From Flavobacterium dauae (GTDB lineage: Bacteria; Bacteroidota; Bacteroidia; Flavobacteriales; Flavobacteriaceae), in the NCBI RefSeq assembly GCF_004151275.2, contig NZ_CP130821.1:1736001-1800000 (forward strand): a DNA stretch of 64,000 nt. The letters run 5' to 3'. The notes below the pieces were generated by a model. That model was not told the DNA's origin. It saw nothing but the letters and a program-made list of their open reading frames with translations, and ran no database searches. Of the stretch, positions 1-8,654 are shown one piece after another (position 1 is the stretch's first letter; each line of letters opens with the position of its first letter). A program made the position numbers and the translations under genes.

Positions 1-345
1 TGCAAAACATTCTTTGGTGGTTAACCGTTCGCCCTTTACCCCTATCTCCACTCCGTTTTTCAATTTTTCAATAGCTTCATTAGTAATAATTCCATCGACT
101 TGAACAACATATTGCTTTTCGTAATGTGTACTGCGAATTTCTTCGCTAATTTTTCCGTCGGTCGTCAACATTAACAAACCTTCAGAATTTTCATCTAACC
201 TGCCAATCGCCATTGTACCTTCGGGAAAATTGTACAATTCTCCGAGTTTTTTCTTGTTTCGCTTTTTTTCGTACACAAATTGTGAAATGTAACCGGCTGG
301 TTTATAAAGCAAAAAATGCTGGTGTGTTATTACAATTGAACTCAT
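1..345 (-). CDS. Ribosomal large-subunit pseudouridine synthase (RsuA/RluE family), 3' part missing
   Basis: Translation of the reverse strand from the ATG at 345 gives 115 codons that continue past the left edge, so only the N-terminal part is present. It contains LLYKPAGYISQF near residue 12 and the catalytic-loop motif GRLDENSEGLLMLTTDG at about residues 50-66; the Asp in GRLD is the nucleophile of this family. The LLYKPAG start without a preceding S4 domain fits the short RluE-like members, which convert one uridine of 23S rRNA to pseudouridine. The exact rRNA position cannot be read from the sequence. The product is cytoplasmic, and the gene heads leftward alone. Confidence 0.88.
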   Translation of the reverse strand, partial: MSSIVITHQHFLLYKPAGYISQFVYEKKRNKKKLGELYNFPEGTMAIGRLDENSEGLLMLTTDGKISEEIRSTHYEKQYVVQVDGIITNEAIEKLKNGVEIGVKGERLTTKECFA

Positions 346-370
346 TTTAAAAACTTCTATAAAATAATTA

Positions 371-505
371 TTAAACCACATAGATACATAGTCTTTGTAA
401 TTTGATTAGAGATAATTTAAGAAACACATTTTTAAGCGATGCTTAAAAACTATGCGTATTTATTCCTATTAAAAAACTATATTTCTTATAAAACTATGTG
501 GTTAA
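371..505. repeat. Intergenic element with ACCACATAG inverted ends
   Basis: The space between two leftward genes contains AACCACATAG (374-383) and its exact complement CTATGTGGTT (494-503). Between them lies a perfect 9-bp hairpin, TTTTTAAGC (429-437) and GCTTAAAAA (441-449) with loop GAT. Further short copies of CATAG/CTATG sit inside. It has no coding capacity. It looks like a member of a dispersed flavobacterial intergenic repeat family; that assignment is inference. Confidence 0.6.
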
Positions 506-511
506 AGTAAT

Positions 512-1915
512 TTATTGATATGTGGAAGGAAATATTTTCCCAGGATTCATAATGTTTTTAGGATCAAATATTTTTTTGATTTGATACATTAAATGGAGTT
601 CAATTTCACTAAACATAATAGACATAAATTCTTTTTGAACCAAACCAATACCGTGTTCGCCCGAAATAGTTCCGTTCAACGATTTTGTTAACTGAAAAAT
701 TTCGTTCACACCTTTTGGAACTTCGGTTTGCCACAATTCGTCTGTCATATTTAACTTTACAATATTTACGTGCAAATTGCCATCGCCTGCATGTCCGTAG
801 CAAATACTTTTAAAACCGTATTTGTCGCCAATTGCTTTAATTCCAATTAATAATTTAGGCAATTCGTATCGTGGAACCACCGTATCTTCTTCTTTATAAA
901 CCGTGTTTTGTTTTACAGCTTCGGCAACGTTTCGGCGGAGTTTCCACAACGCATTTTTCTGTTCAACGGTATCGGCAAAAAGCACCTCATCAATTTCATA
1001 AGTTTCAACAACAGATAAAATTTTTTCTGCTTCGTTCATTAAAACATCGGGGTAATTTCCATCGACTTCAATTAATAAATGAGCTTCAATTTCGGGTTTT
1101 AAATTCAAATCGGGAACTTCAGTAAATTTCATTGTCCAATCAATAGCATCGCGTTCCATAAATTCTAAGGCACTTGGTACAATTCCTGCTCTAAAAATTG
1201 CCGAAACGGCTGCCGCTGCTTGTTCCATTTTAAAAAAAGGAACCCATAGCAATACATTGTGCTGAACAGCTGGTATTAGTTTTAAAACAATTTTTGTTAC
1301 AACGCCCAAAGTACCTTCGCTACCAACCATTAGCTGCGTTAAATTGTAACCTGTAGCATTTTTAAGTGTATTTGCTCCTGTCCAAATAATTTCTCCGTTG
1401 GGTAAAACAACTTCTAAATTCAGTACATAATCTTTTGTAACGCCATATTTTACTGCACGCGCTCCACCTGCATTTTCAGCAATATTTCCGCCAATAAAGC
1501 AACTGCCTTTGCTGCTTGGATCCACAGGATACATCAATCCTTTTTCGGCAACAGCATTTTGTAAAACCTCTGTAATTACTCCAGGTTGCGTTATTACTTG
1601 CAGGTTTTCTTCGTCTATTTTTATTATTTGATTCAATCGTTCTAACGAAAGTCCGATACCTTTATGAATGGCTAAAATTCCTCCACTTAAACCAGTGCGT
1701 GCACCAATAGGAATAACCGGAATTGCATATTCAAAAGCGACTTTCATTACAGCACTGACTTCTTGTGTTGATGCCGGTTTTACGACAATTGAAGGCGGAA
1801 AAACCAAATCTTCGGTATGATCTTTTCCGTATGTTGCAAGCGTTTCATCATCGGTAAAAACGTAAGATGCACCAACAATTTCTATTAATTTATTTTTGAT
1901 TTCAGTAGTAATCAT
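512..1915 (-). CDS. FAD-linked oxidase, GlcD / D-lactate dehydrogenase type
   Basis: This 467-residue flavoprotein belongs to the VAO/PCMH family that oxidises D-2-hydroxy acids such as glycolate or D-lactate. The FAD-binding half shows IPIGARTGLSGG (about 68-79), GGNIAENAGGARAVKYG (142-158) and GSEGTLGVVTK (198-208). The C-terminal cap and substrate domain shows GHAGDGNLH (374-382), GEHGIG (419-424) and a terminal NPGKIF. Length matches a single-subunit GlcD-like enzyme without the C-terminal iron-sulphur domain of long D-lactate dehydrogenases. It lies 22 bp downstream of the hypothetical gene at 1938-2480 and is probably transcribed with it and the MFS gene. The true substrate is not determined by sequence. 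Confidence 0.9.
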   Translation of the reverse strand: MITTEIKNKLIEIVGASYVFTDDETLATYGKDHTEDLVFPPSIVVKPASTQEVSAVMKVAFEYAIPVIPIGARTGLSGGILAIHKGIGLSLERLNQIIKIDEENLQVITQPGVITEVLQNAVAEKGLMYPVDPSSKGSCFIGGNIAENAGGARAVKYGVTKDYVLNLEVVLPNGEIIWTGANTLKNATGYNLTQLMVGSEGTLGVVTKIVLKLIPAVQHNVLLWVPFFKMEQAAAAVSAIFRAGIVPSALEFMERDAIDWTMKFTEVPDLNLKPEIEAHLLIEVDGNYPDVLMNEAEKILSVVETYEIDEVLFADTVEQKNALWKLRRNVAEAVKQNTVYKEEDTVVPRYELPKLLIGIKAIGDKYGFKSICYGHAGDGNLHVNIVKLNMTDELWQTEVPKGVNEIFQLTKSLNGTISGEHGIGLVQKEFMSIMFSEIELHLMYQIKKIFDPKNIMNPGKIFPSTYQ

Positions 1916-1937
1916 TGAAAATTTTATTTATCGTTCT

Positions 1938-2480
1938 TTATTCAAAACTTCCAAAATATCGAATTTCGTTTAGTTCTATTTTATCATTTTTAACCAAATA
2001 TTCTGCTCCATAAATTTCAGTATTATTAATTACGACCATTTCAATTCCAGATTCATCAATATAAGGTTCAACAATTTCCTCCTCAGGAAATAATTCCAAA
2101 ATATTATTACTTTTCTTTTTTAAAAATGAATTCACATCGCCATAAAAAACAATTAAATATTCTTTCTTATTTATGTATGCTTTATAATCATTTTTTAAAT
2201 ATTTTATATAAGATTTTTTTCTAAAAGCAGGAAAAATTCTAATTGTAAAATGTCCATCTTCTTGCTTTTTAATTGAAATAACCATCATTTTCTTTGCATG
2301 GTTTTTCCAGTTTTTAAAATCTTCCCGATTTACAAAATCGTTTATTATCTCATTGATACTATTATTTTTAAATTTATGAGTAGATTTCAATTCAATAACT
2401 TCATTAGTTATATCAACTTGTGAATAACAACTATTTGCACATATAACTATAAACAATAACCTTAATAATTTACTCAGCAT
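1938..2480 (-). CDS. Hypothetical exported protein, 180 aa
   Basis: I do not recognise the family. The first 20 residues form a signal peptide (LLRLLFIVICANSCYSQ), cleavable either by signal peptidase I after YSQ-like residues or, less likely, at a lipobox Cys. The mature part is Lys/Glu/Ile rich, without transmembrane segments, and ends in a beta-like stretch (YLVKNDKIELNEIRYFG). The start overlaps the last 11 bases of the upstream MFS gene, so translation is probably coupled. The position between an exporter and a flavoenzyme gives no clear functional hint. Confidence 0.75.
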   Translation of the reverse strand: MLSKLLRLLFIVICANSCYSQVDITNEVIELKSTHKFKNNSINEIINDFVNREDFKNWKNHAKKMMVISIKKQEDGHFTIRIFPAFRKKSYIKYLKNDYKAYINKKEYLIVFYGDVNSFLKKKSNNILELFPEEEIVEPYIDESGIEMVVINNTEIYGAEYLVKNDKIELNEIRYFGSFE

Positions 2481-3678
2481 CTTTATATTTTACTTTTTTC
2501 ATGTTTGGAAGGAAATAAGCAATAACGCCTATTAACGGAAGATACGAACAAATATTATAAATGTGTTCAATAGAAGTTGCATCTGCCCAAATACCTAAAA
2601 CTGCCGAACCAACACCGCCCATACCGAAAGCAAAACCGTAGAACAAGCCCGAAACCATTCCTAATTTTTTAGGAAGCAGTTCTTGTGCGTAAACCAATAT
2701 CGACGGAAATGCCGATGAAATAATCAAACCAATAATTACAATTAAAATTCCGGTTAAATGCAAATCTACATAAGGCAATGCCAGCGTAAACGGAGCTGCA
2801 CCTAATACCGAAAACCAAATAACGTATTTACGACCGAATCGATCGCCAAAAATTCCACCTAACAAGGTTCCTACTGCAACCGCAATTAAAAAGTAAAACA
2901 AATAAACCTGTGCCTGAACTTCGTTCAATCCAAATTTATCCATTGTATAAAACTGAAAATAACTGGTGATACTTGCTACGTAAAAGTATTTAGAAAAGAT
3001 TAAAACCAATAAAATGGTAATTGCCGAATTTATTTTAAAAGCAGATAAATCGGGCACCTGAATTACTTTTTTGGTTGATCTTGAAGCAATTTTCAGTTTA
3101 TCTTTATACCATTTTGCAATGTAAGCCAAAACAATTTGCGCCAAAATTGCAAAACCTAAAAACCACAAAATATATAATTGTCCGTTTGGCAACACAATCC
3201 AAGCAATTAAAAGCGGAGCCAGAGCTGTTCCGGTATTTCCGCCAATTTGAAAGACCGATTGGGCAAAACTTCGCCTTCCGTTTGATGCCATAAAAGCTAC
3301 ACGCGATGATTCGGGATGAAAGATCGATGAGCCAATTCCCACTAAAATAACCGAAACCAATATCATTTCATAATTAGGTGCATACGCTAGTAAAGCAATT
3401 CCCGCCATGGTAAACAACATACCAAAAATCTGCGAATACGGCTTTGGATTTTTATCGGTATATGCCCCAACAACCGGCTGAAAGATCGATGCTGCCAATT
3501 GATAACACAACGTAATCATACCAACCTGGGCAAATGTTAAATTATATTTTGCTTCTAATTTCGGGTAAATTGCCGGAATAACTGCTTGCAGTAAATCGTT
3601 TAGTAAATGTGCCGCACTAATTGCTATTAATATGGCGTAAACCGGTTTTTGTACGCCCGATGTTTTTATTGTTGACAT
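2470..3678 (-). CDS. fsr: MFS transporter of the fosmidomycin-resistance (Fsr) family
   Basis: This 402-residue protein has about 12 hydrophobic segments. The Fsr-type signature is clear: AHLLNDLLQAVIPAIYP in the first helix region, GIGSSIFHPESSRVA (about 114-128), SVFQIGGNTGTALAP (about 141-155) and the GDRFGRK loop in the second half. Relatives in the inner membrane export fosmidomycin and similar small molecules by proton antiport. Here the natural substrate is unknown. It is the first gene of a leftward unit, with its own -7 box at 3701-3708, and is divergent from meaB. Confidence 0.88.
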   Translation of the reverse strand: MSTIKTSGVQKPVYAILIAISAAHLLNDLLQAVIPAIYPKLEAKYNLTFAQVGMITLCYQLAASIFQPVVGAYTDKNPKPYSQIFGMLFTMAGIALLAYAPNYEMILVSVILVGIGSSIFHPESSRVAFMASNGRRSFAQSVFQIGGNTGTALAPLLIAWIVLPNGQLYILWFLGFAILAQIVLAYIAKWYKDKLKIASRSTKKVIQVPDLSAFKINSAITILLVLIFSKYFYVASITSYFQFYTMDKFGLNEVQAQVYLFYFLIAVAVGTLLGGIFGDRFGRKYVIWFSVLGAAPFTLALPYVDLHLTGILIVIIGLIISSAFPSILVYAQELLPKKLGMVSGLFYGFAFGMGGVGSAVLGIWADATSIEHIYNICSYLPLIGVIAYFLPNMKKVKYKDAE

Positions 3679-3700
3679 TTTTATTTAAAAATTAGTAGCA

Positions 3701-3708
3701 CAAATTTA
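3701..3708 (-). promoter_or_regulatory. -7 box of the fsr unit
   Basis: The reverse strand reads TAAATTTG, an exact match to the Bacteroidota -7 consensus TAnnTTTG, 23 bp upstream of the fsr ATG. No good -33 TTG is visible at the usual distance. Confidence 0.55.
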
Positions 3709-3750
3709 CTTAAACACTAACAATTGAGCTTACATTTTATAAGTATTTTG

Positions 3751-3758
3751 TAAGTTTG
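3751..3758 (+). promoter_or_regulatory. meaB: -7 box of meaB
   Basis: TAAGTTTG matches TAnnTTTG exactly and ends 15 bp before the ATG at 3774. The in-frame TTG at 3756 lies inside this box and so cannot be the translation start. A TTG at 3724-3726 is 24 bp upstream, slightly far for a -33 element. Confidence 0.6.
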
Positions 3759-3773
3759 TTGAAACGATTCATT

Positions 3774-4883
3774 ATGCCGAACGAAAAGCTTCCGAATAAA
3801 AAATCTTTAAATGAAATTGAAGGAATTTCCCAACCCAATTTCATCAATCCGGCTTCTATCCAAAACATTCAAAAATTCAGAAACAAACCTTTGAATATTG
3901 AATTGCTGATTGAAAAACTGCTGCAAGGCGATATTCCGTCGTTAAGTAAAGCCATCACAATTATAGAAAGTACCAACCCAACGCACAAAGAACAAGCACA
4001 TAAAATAATTCAAACCTGTTTACCACACGCCAATAAATCGGTACGAATTGGTATAACCGGCGTGCCTGGTGTGGGAAAAAGTACGTTTATTGAAGCATTT
4101 GGAATGTATCTTACATCTATCGGGAAAAAAGTAGCCGTTTTAGCGGTTGATCCCAGCAGCACCATTAGCAAAGGAAGCATTTTGGGCGATAAAACCCGTA
4201 TGGAAGATTTGGTTAAAAATGCAAATGCGTTTATACGTCCGTCGGCATCGGGCGAAAGTTTAGGTGGCGTTTCTCGAAAGACCCGTGAAAGTATTATTTT
4301 GTGCGAAGCCTGTGGATTTGATACGATTTTGATTGAAACGGTGGGAGTTGGACAAAGTGAAACAGCTGTTCACAGTATGACCGATTTCTTTTTACTGTTG
4401 AATTTAGCCGGTGCCGGTGATGAATTACAAGGAATTAAACGCGGAATTATGGAAATGGCTGATTCTGTTATCATTAATAAAGCCGATGGCGATAATTTAA
4501 AGCGTGCCAACAATGCCAAATTAGATATTAACCGTGCGTTGCATTTATTTCCTTTAAAAGATTCTAAATGGCAGCCAAAAGTATTATTGGCAAGTGCTTT
4601 TTACAACCAAGGAATTGAAGATGTTTGGCAACTTTTAGAGAAATATTTTTCGTTAACCAAAGAAAATGGCTATTTTGAAACCAACCGAAAAAACCAGAAC
4701 GCCTATTGGTTAAAAGAAACAATTAACGAACAGTTACTTTCAAATTTTTATCAAAATCAAACCATAAACGAACAATTACAAAATGCAGAAAACGCTGTAC
4801 AAAACAACGAAAAATCGCCATTTGTAGCCGCAAATGAGTTGTTGGAATTGTATGATAAATCTCAAAAATATCATTCTGAATGA
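3774..4883 (+). CDS. meaB: Methylmalonyl-CoA mutase-associated GTPase MeaB
   Basis: This 369-residue SIMIBI-class G protein loads and protects adenosylcobalamin in methylmalonyl-CoA mutase. The motifs are complete: Walker A GVPGVGKS (96-103), VDPSS (125-129), ETVGVGQSE (189-197, the switch region) and NKAD (235-238, guanine specificity). The C-terminal arm, rich in Gln and Asn, is the dimerisation extension typical of MeaB. I chose the ATG at 3774 because the upstream TTG lies in the promoter. No mutase subunit gene is adjacent, so the partner must be elsewhere. A strong hairpin follows directly. Confidence 0.93.
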   Translation: MPNEKLPNKKSLNEIEGISQPNFINPASIQNIQKFRNKPLNIELLIEKLLQGDIPSLSKAITIIESTNPTHKEQAHKIIQTCLPHANKSVRIGITGVPGVGKSTFIEAFGMYLTSIGKKVAVLAVDPSSTISKGSILGDKTRMEDLVKNANAFIRPSASGESLGGVSRKTRESIILCEACGFDTILIETVGVGQSETAVHSMTDFFLLLNLAGAGDELQGIKRGIMEMADSVIINKADGDNLKRANNAKLDINRALHLFPLKDSKWQPKVLLASAFYNQGIEDVWQLLEKYFSLTKENGYFETNRKNQNAYWLKETINEQLLSNFYQNQTINEQLQNAENAVQNNEKSPFVAANELLELYDKSQKYHSE

Positions 4884-4927
4884 AAAGAGGAATCTTAGAT
4901 AATTGATTATCAAAGATTCCTCTTTTT
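4884..4927. terminator. Bidirectional terminator between meaB and the ABC-F gene
   Basis: AAAGAGGAATCTT (4884-4896) pairs with AAGATTCCTCTTT (4913-4925). The inner GATAA/TTATC extends the stem around loop TTGA, with one A-A mismatch. It is followed by T residues on the + strand and preceded by A residues, so it can serve both convergent genes. Confidence 0.8.
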
Positions 4928-4973
4928 GTTAAAATGACAAGAAAAACCAAATTGCCTGACTTAAAAAACGAAA

Positions 4974-6836
4974 CTACATTTCCATTTTTGCCGAAAGTTC
5001 AAACCAGCGTTCTTCTTTTTCTTCTATGGTTTCAATAATCTTTTGTAATTCCACACCTTTTGTAATCATTTCATCATCAGAAACAGTTCCGTTTGAGAAA
5101 CCGTCTTCTATTTGTTTTTTCTGATATTCTAAATCTTTTATTTCGCGTTCAATTTTAGAAAATTCTTTTTGCTCGTTAAAACTCAAACCTGCTTTTTTAG
5201 GTTGATTTTCTTTCCAGTTTACTTTTTCTTTCGGTGCTTCGTCTTTTACAGGTTCGGCAGAATCTTCGTAAATTCTAAAATCGGAATAGTTCCCTGGGAA
5301 ATCTTCAATTTCGCCTTCGCCTCTAAACACAAATAAATGATCAACAATTTTATCCATAAAATAACGGTCGTGCGATACTACCAATAAACAACCAGGATAA
5401 TCTAACAAAAAGTTTTCCAACACATTTAATGTAACAATATCCAGATCGTTTGTAGGCTCATCGAGAATCAAAAAGTTAGGATTTTGTATTAAAACCGTAC
5501 ACAAATACAATCGTTTTAATTCGCCACCGCTTAATTTTTCTACAAAATCGTGCTGTTTTTTTCTATCGAACAAAAAGCGTTCTAACAACTGCCCTGCCGA
5601 AATGGTTCTGCCCTTGGTTAACGGAATGTATTCGCCGTATTCTTTAATAATATCAATCACTTTTTGCTCGGGTTTCGGGTTAATGCCACTTTGCGTGTAA
5701 TAACCAACCTTAATGGTATCGCCAATGATTACTTTACCAGAATCGGGCTGAAGCGTTTGAGTTAAAATATTTAAAAAAGTTGATTTTCCGGTGCCGTTTT
5801 TACCGATGATACCGATGCGTTCGCCACGATTAAACAGATAATCGAAGTTTTTAAGTATTACTTTGTTTGGGAACGATAAAGAAACGTTGTGTAGTTCAAT
5901 GATTTTTGACCCCATACGTTCCATATTGATTTCCAGCTCTAACTGATGTTCTTTGCGGCGCGAATGGGCTTTTTCTTTAATTACGTAAAAATCGTCTTGA
6001 CGTGATTTTGACTTGGTTGTACGGGCTTTTGGCTGGCGACGCATCCAGTCTAATTCTTTTACAAAAAGGTTTTTTGCTTTATCAATTGATGCGTTTTCTG
6101 ACGCAATTCGCTCTTCTTTCTTTTGCAGGTAATACGAATAATTGCCTTTGTACTGATATATTTTTCCGTTATCTAATTCAATGATTTCGTTACAAACACG
6201 TTCCAGAAAAAAACGGTCGTGCGTAACCATAAACAAGGTAATGTTTTCTTTGGCAAAGTAATCTTCTAACCATTCAATCATTTCTAAATCAAGGTGGTTA
6301 GTAGGTTCATCTAAAATCAACAAATCGGGTTTGTTAATCAAGATAATTGCCAACGCCAAGCGTTTACGCTGCCCGCCCGACATATTTTTAACCTTTGCTT
6401 TTAAATCTTCTAACTTTAATTTAAAGAGAATTTGTTTGTACTGTGTTTCAAAATCCCAAGCGTTGAACCGATCCATTTGATCGAACGCCAACTGGTATTC
6501 TTCTTGATCGTCCATATTTTCCAACGCCTTTTCGTATCGTTCAATAACTTTTAAAATTTCGTTATCTGATGCAAAAATGCTTTCTTCAACCGTTAATTCG
6601 TCTTGTAAATTGGGTTCTTGCGATAAAAACTCCATACGGATTCCTTTGCGAATTACCACCTGCCCTGTATCGGGAAAATCTAATCCGTTAATGATGCTTA
6701 ATATGGTTGACTTTCCTGTTCCGTTTTTGGCTACAAAGGCTATTTTTTGATCTTTATTGATACCGAACGATACGCCCTCGAACAACGTACGTGCCCCAAA
6801 CGATTTTGATATGTTTTCTACTGAAAGATAGTTCAT
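4974..6836 (-). CDS. ABC-F family ATPase (Uup-like, two ATP-binding domains plus C-terminal coiled coil)
   Basis: This soluble 620-residue protein has two ABC domains and no membrane segment. Domain one has NGTGKST, MSGGQRKR and ILDEPTNHLD; domain two has GKNGTGKST, LSGGELKR and ILDEPTNDLD. The first Walker A reads AKNGTGKST rather than GxNGxGKST. The C-terminal 70 residues (FSKIEREIKDLEYQKKQIED onward) form the coiled coil of Uup-type members, which act on ribosomes or branched DNA. I chose the ATG at 6836: an upstream in-frame TTG at 6857 falls inside the -7 box. The gene is alone and ends at a shared terminator with meaB. Confidence 0.9.
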   Translation of the reverse strand: MNYLSVENISKSFGARTLFEGVSFGINKDQKIAFVAKNGTGKSTILSIINGLDFPDTGQVVIRKGIRMEFLSQEPNLQDELTVEESIFASDNEILKVIERYEKALENMDDQEEYQLAFDQMDRFNAWDFETQYKQILFKLKLEDLKAKVKNMSGGQRKRLALAIILINKPDLLILDEPTNHLDLEMIEWLEDYFAKENITLFMVTHDRFFLERVCNEIIELDNGKIYQYKGNYSYYLQKKEERIASENASIDKAKNLFVKELDWMRRQPKARTTKSKSRQDDFYVIKEKAHSRRKEHQLELEINMERMGSKIIELHNVSLSFPNKVILKNFDYLFNRGERIGIIGKNGTGKSTFLNILTQTLQPDSGKVIIGDTIKVGYYTQSGINPKPEQKVIDIIKEYGEYIPLTKGRTISAGQLLERFLFDRKKQHDFVEKLSGGELKRLYLCTVLIQNPNFLILDEPTNDLDIVTLNVLENFLLDYPGCLLVVSHDRYFMDKIVDHLFVFRGEGEIEDFPGNYSDFRIYEDSAEPVKDEAPKEKVNWKENQPKKAGLSFNEQKEFSKIEREIKDLEYQKKQIEDGFSNGTVSDDEMITKGVELQKIIETIEEKEERWFELSAKMEM

Positions 6837-6853
6837 GATTGATTTCTTGAAGC

Positions 6854-6861
6854 ACAAAAGT
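6854..6861 (-). promoter_or_regulatory. -7 box of the ABC-F gene
   Basis: The reverse strand reads TACTTTTG, an exact TAnnTTTG, 17 bp before the ATG at 6836. It decides the start codon, since the alternative TTG start overlaps the box. Confidence 0.6.
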
Positions 6862-6892
6862 ACGGTTTTTTGGCTGAAAGAAATGTTATTTA

Positions 6893-7258
6893 TGCCACAG
6901 ATGCACAGATGATTTATTTGAACGAAAAACAGGTTGTCCGAAAAGTCAAATAATTAAGTTTAGTTGTCATTTCGACGAAGAAGGAATCTCATATAAGTCG
7001 AGAACTTTTAATACTGAACTTCTCGATACAATTTTCTCCATTTCATTACGAAAAACTTACTCGAAGTGACGAGTAAACATATCTTGGTGTAAGATTAATA
7101 ATAGTCAATTAAAAAATTATGTTTTAATAAACTCAATTCCATTGATAATTAACATATCATAAGAGTTGGTTAATCCTTTAAGGTCTTTTTTTTTTGGCCT
7201 TGTAGGTATAAATTATCAAAAAATTAAAGCTACAAGGTCTTTGAAACCTTGCAGCATT
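6893..7258. repeat. Composite intergenic region made of three repeat families
   Basis: This roughly 470-bp gene-free stretch contains, in order: CCACAGATGCACAGAT (near 6894), the same end motif as the element at 46658-46873; a 60-bp block (6931-6990) matching 52 of 60 bases of 13754-13813, then a small palindrome ACTCG-aagtga-CGAGT (about 7059-7074); and alternating copies of CTACAAGGTC (CCTTGTAG 7198-7205, CTACAAGG 7230-7237, hairpin CAAGGT 7233-7238 with ACCTTG 7246-7251). No ORF or RNA gene is visible between the ABC-F gene and the hypothetical gene at 7306. Confidence 0.6.
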
Positions 7259-7305
7259 TAAACAATTCTTTAAAAATCAACAATTTTATAATCGAACTCA
7301 GGTTA

Positions 7306-8133
7306 CTACATTTTCTGGAACAGTAAGTTTGACTTAAAATTTAAATTTAAATCTTTTATGATTACATTACCTTTAGAATCAAATCTTGTAAAATTATAAT
7401 CTTGAATTTCTTCAAAAGCTTTTAACTCATCAATATAATTTTTACCTTCTTGATTGGTTTTAAAAGTAATAGAAACTTTTTCTTTTGTGTATATCCAGTT
7501 TTTTTCAAACATAGCCTTTCCGTTTTTTGATTGGCTATGATCTATCACATAGGGTTTTAACAATTCAAATTCCATCTTTTTTAAATTGAATTTACTGTCG
7601 TACTGAAAATATCCTTCATAAAACTGTTCCGAATAAAATTCTATAACATACTGGCCGTCTTTGGTTCGTTTGCGTTCAAAAGAATAATCTTTAAATTTAT
7701 TGAAAAAATCAAGTTCCGGCACGTTTACGTATTTTCTGATCACCACTTCGGTTAACCAATACATAGGCGAATCATTCCCCGTATAACGGTTAAAAAAGAG
7801 TGTATCCATAGTAATTTTATTGTTTTGATCATCTATCACACTCTTAATGATCTTTTTATTTTTTAGGTTAATAACAACATCGTACATTACTTGCGAATTT
7901 AGTAATTGAGTGCTGTCGTTCATATTTGCCTGATGGGATACAAGGTAATGGTAATTATCCTGTACATAATTATTATACATTTGATTGCGTACTTTTTTAA
8001 TGATTTCTACAATATTGGCACGCGAAAGCTTATCAATTACCAATTCTTCTAAATTAGTATCTTCTATCTGTGCCTGAACATTCCAGGAATTAAAAAAAAG
8101 CAGCATAAAAAGTGCCGGTAGGTATTTTTTCAT
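7306..8133 (-). CDS. Hypothetical exported protein, 275 aa
   Basis: The family is not recognised. A standard signal peptide (KKYLPALFMLLFFNSWNVQAQ) ends with AQ at residue 22, typical of flavobacterial exported proteins. The rest is soluble, with alternating hydrophobic and charged residues that suggest beta structure (YVIEFYSEQFYEGYFQYDSKFNLKKM), and it ends in the phrase NLNFKSNLLFQKM. There are no Cys or metal motifs. It has its own -7 box at 8153-8160 and stands in its own transcription unit behind the repeat-rich gap. Confidence 0.75.
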   Translation of the reverse strand: MKKYLPALFMLLFFNSWNVQAQIEDTNLEELVIDKLSRANIVEIIKKVRNQMYNNYVQDNYHYLVSHQANMNDSTQLLNSQVMYDVVINLKNKKIIKSVIDDQNNKITMDTLFFNRYTGNDSPMYWLTEVVIRKYVNVPELDFFNKFKDYSFERKRTKDGQYVIEFYSEQFYEGYFQYDSKFNLKKMEFELLKPYVIDHSQSKNGKAMFEKNWIYTKEKVSITFKTNQEGKNYIDELKAFEEIQDYNFTRFDSKGNVIIKDLNLNFKSNLLFQKM

Positions 8134-8152
8134 TAAATAAATTATTGTTGTA

Positions 8153-8181
8153 CAAATTTAATGCAATATTCATCTAAACAA
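8153..8181 (-). promoter_or_regulatory. Promoter of the hypothetical gene at 7306-8133
   Basis: The reverse strand has TAAATTTG (8153-8160) with a TTG (8179-8181) 18 bp further upstream. This is a full Bacteroidota-type -33/-7 pair about 20 bp before the ATG at 8133. Confidence 0.6.
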
Positions 8182-8217
8182 AATATTACACACAACAATA
8201 TACAATTAATATACCAC

Positions 8218-8589
8218 TTACACAGCTGGTTTTAAATTAAACGGATAACGGTTTATAATATGCATATTATAATAAGACCCCTTTGATGTTGAGGTAGATA
8301 ATTCTTGCCAAATTGCTATTGGAACTTTTGCGTGAATGTATTCTTCTGAACGGGTGGTGTAAATAATTAAATAGCCTTCTTTTTCATCGCAGCTATAATA
8401 TTCTATACGCTTAATCCACGAGCTTTCTGGTGTAGATTGTATTTTTTTTATGGGATAATTTGCCTTTGTAATTTCTTTACGAGCTTCAACAAATGTGCTG
8501 TAAGATCCTTCTAATTCGGTACAATCGCTTTTTTTATTGCAGGCTAAAAATAAAACCGAAGTAAAAAGTACTAGTAAAATCTTTTTCAT
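8218..8589 (-). CDS. KTSC domain lipoprotein
   Basis: This 123-residue protein begins with a lipoprotein signal peptide (ILLVLFTSVLFLAC, Cys17). From about residue 55 it matches the KTSC domain: SSWIKRIEYYS, then YLIIYTTRSEEYIHAKVPIAIW and ending SKGSYYNMHIINRYPF. KTSC domains are small folds found in lysyl-tRNA-synthetase-like and phage or secreted proteins with no settled biochemical role. The mature protein has two further Cys residues (Cys23 and Cys71) that could form a disulphide. It is a single gene with no clear operon partner. Confidence 0.75.
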   Translation of the reverse strand: MKKILLVLFTSVLFLACNKKSDCTELEGSYSTFVEARKEITKANYPIKKIQSTPESSWIKRIEYYSCDEKEGYLIIYTTRSEEYIHAKVPIAIWQELSTSTSKGSYYNMHIINRYPFNLKPAV

Positions 8590-8654
8590 AACATTTCTTT
8601 TTATAATTCCTTATAAATGTAGTATATAAAATTTATATTATGAAATTTTTAACG

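Noticed and set aside
871..1125. 84-codon forward frame inside the FAD oxidase gene
   Set aside because: Antisense shadow, no signals.
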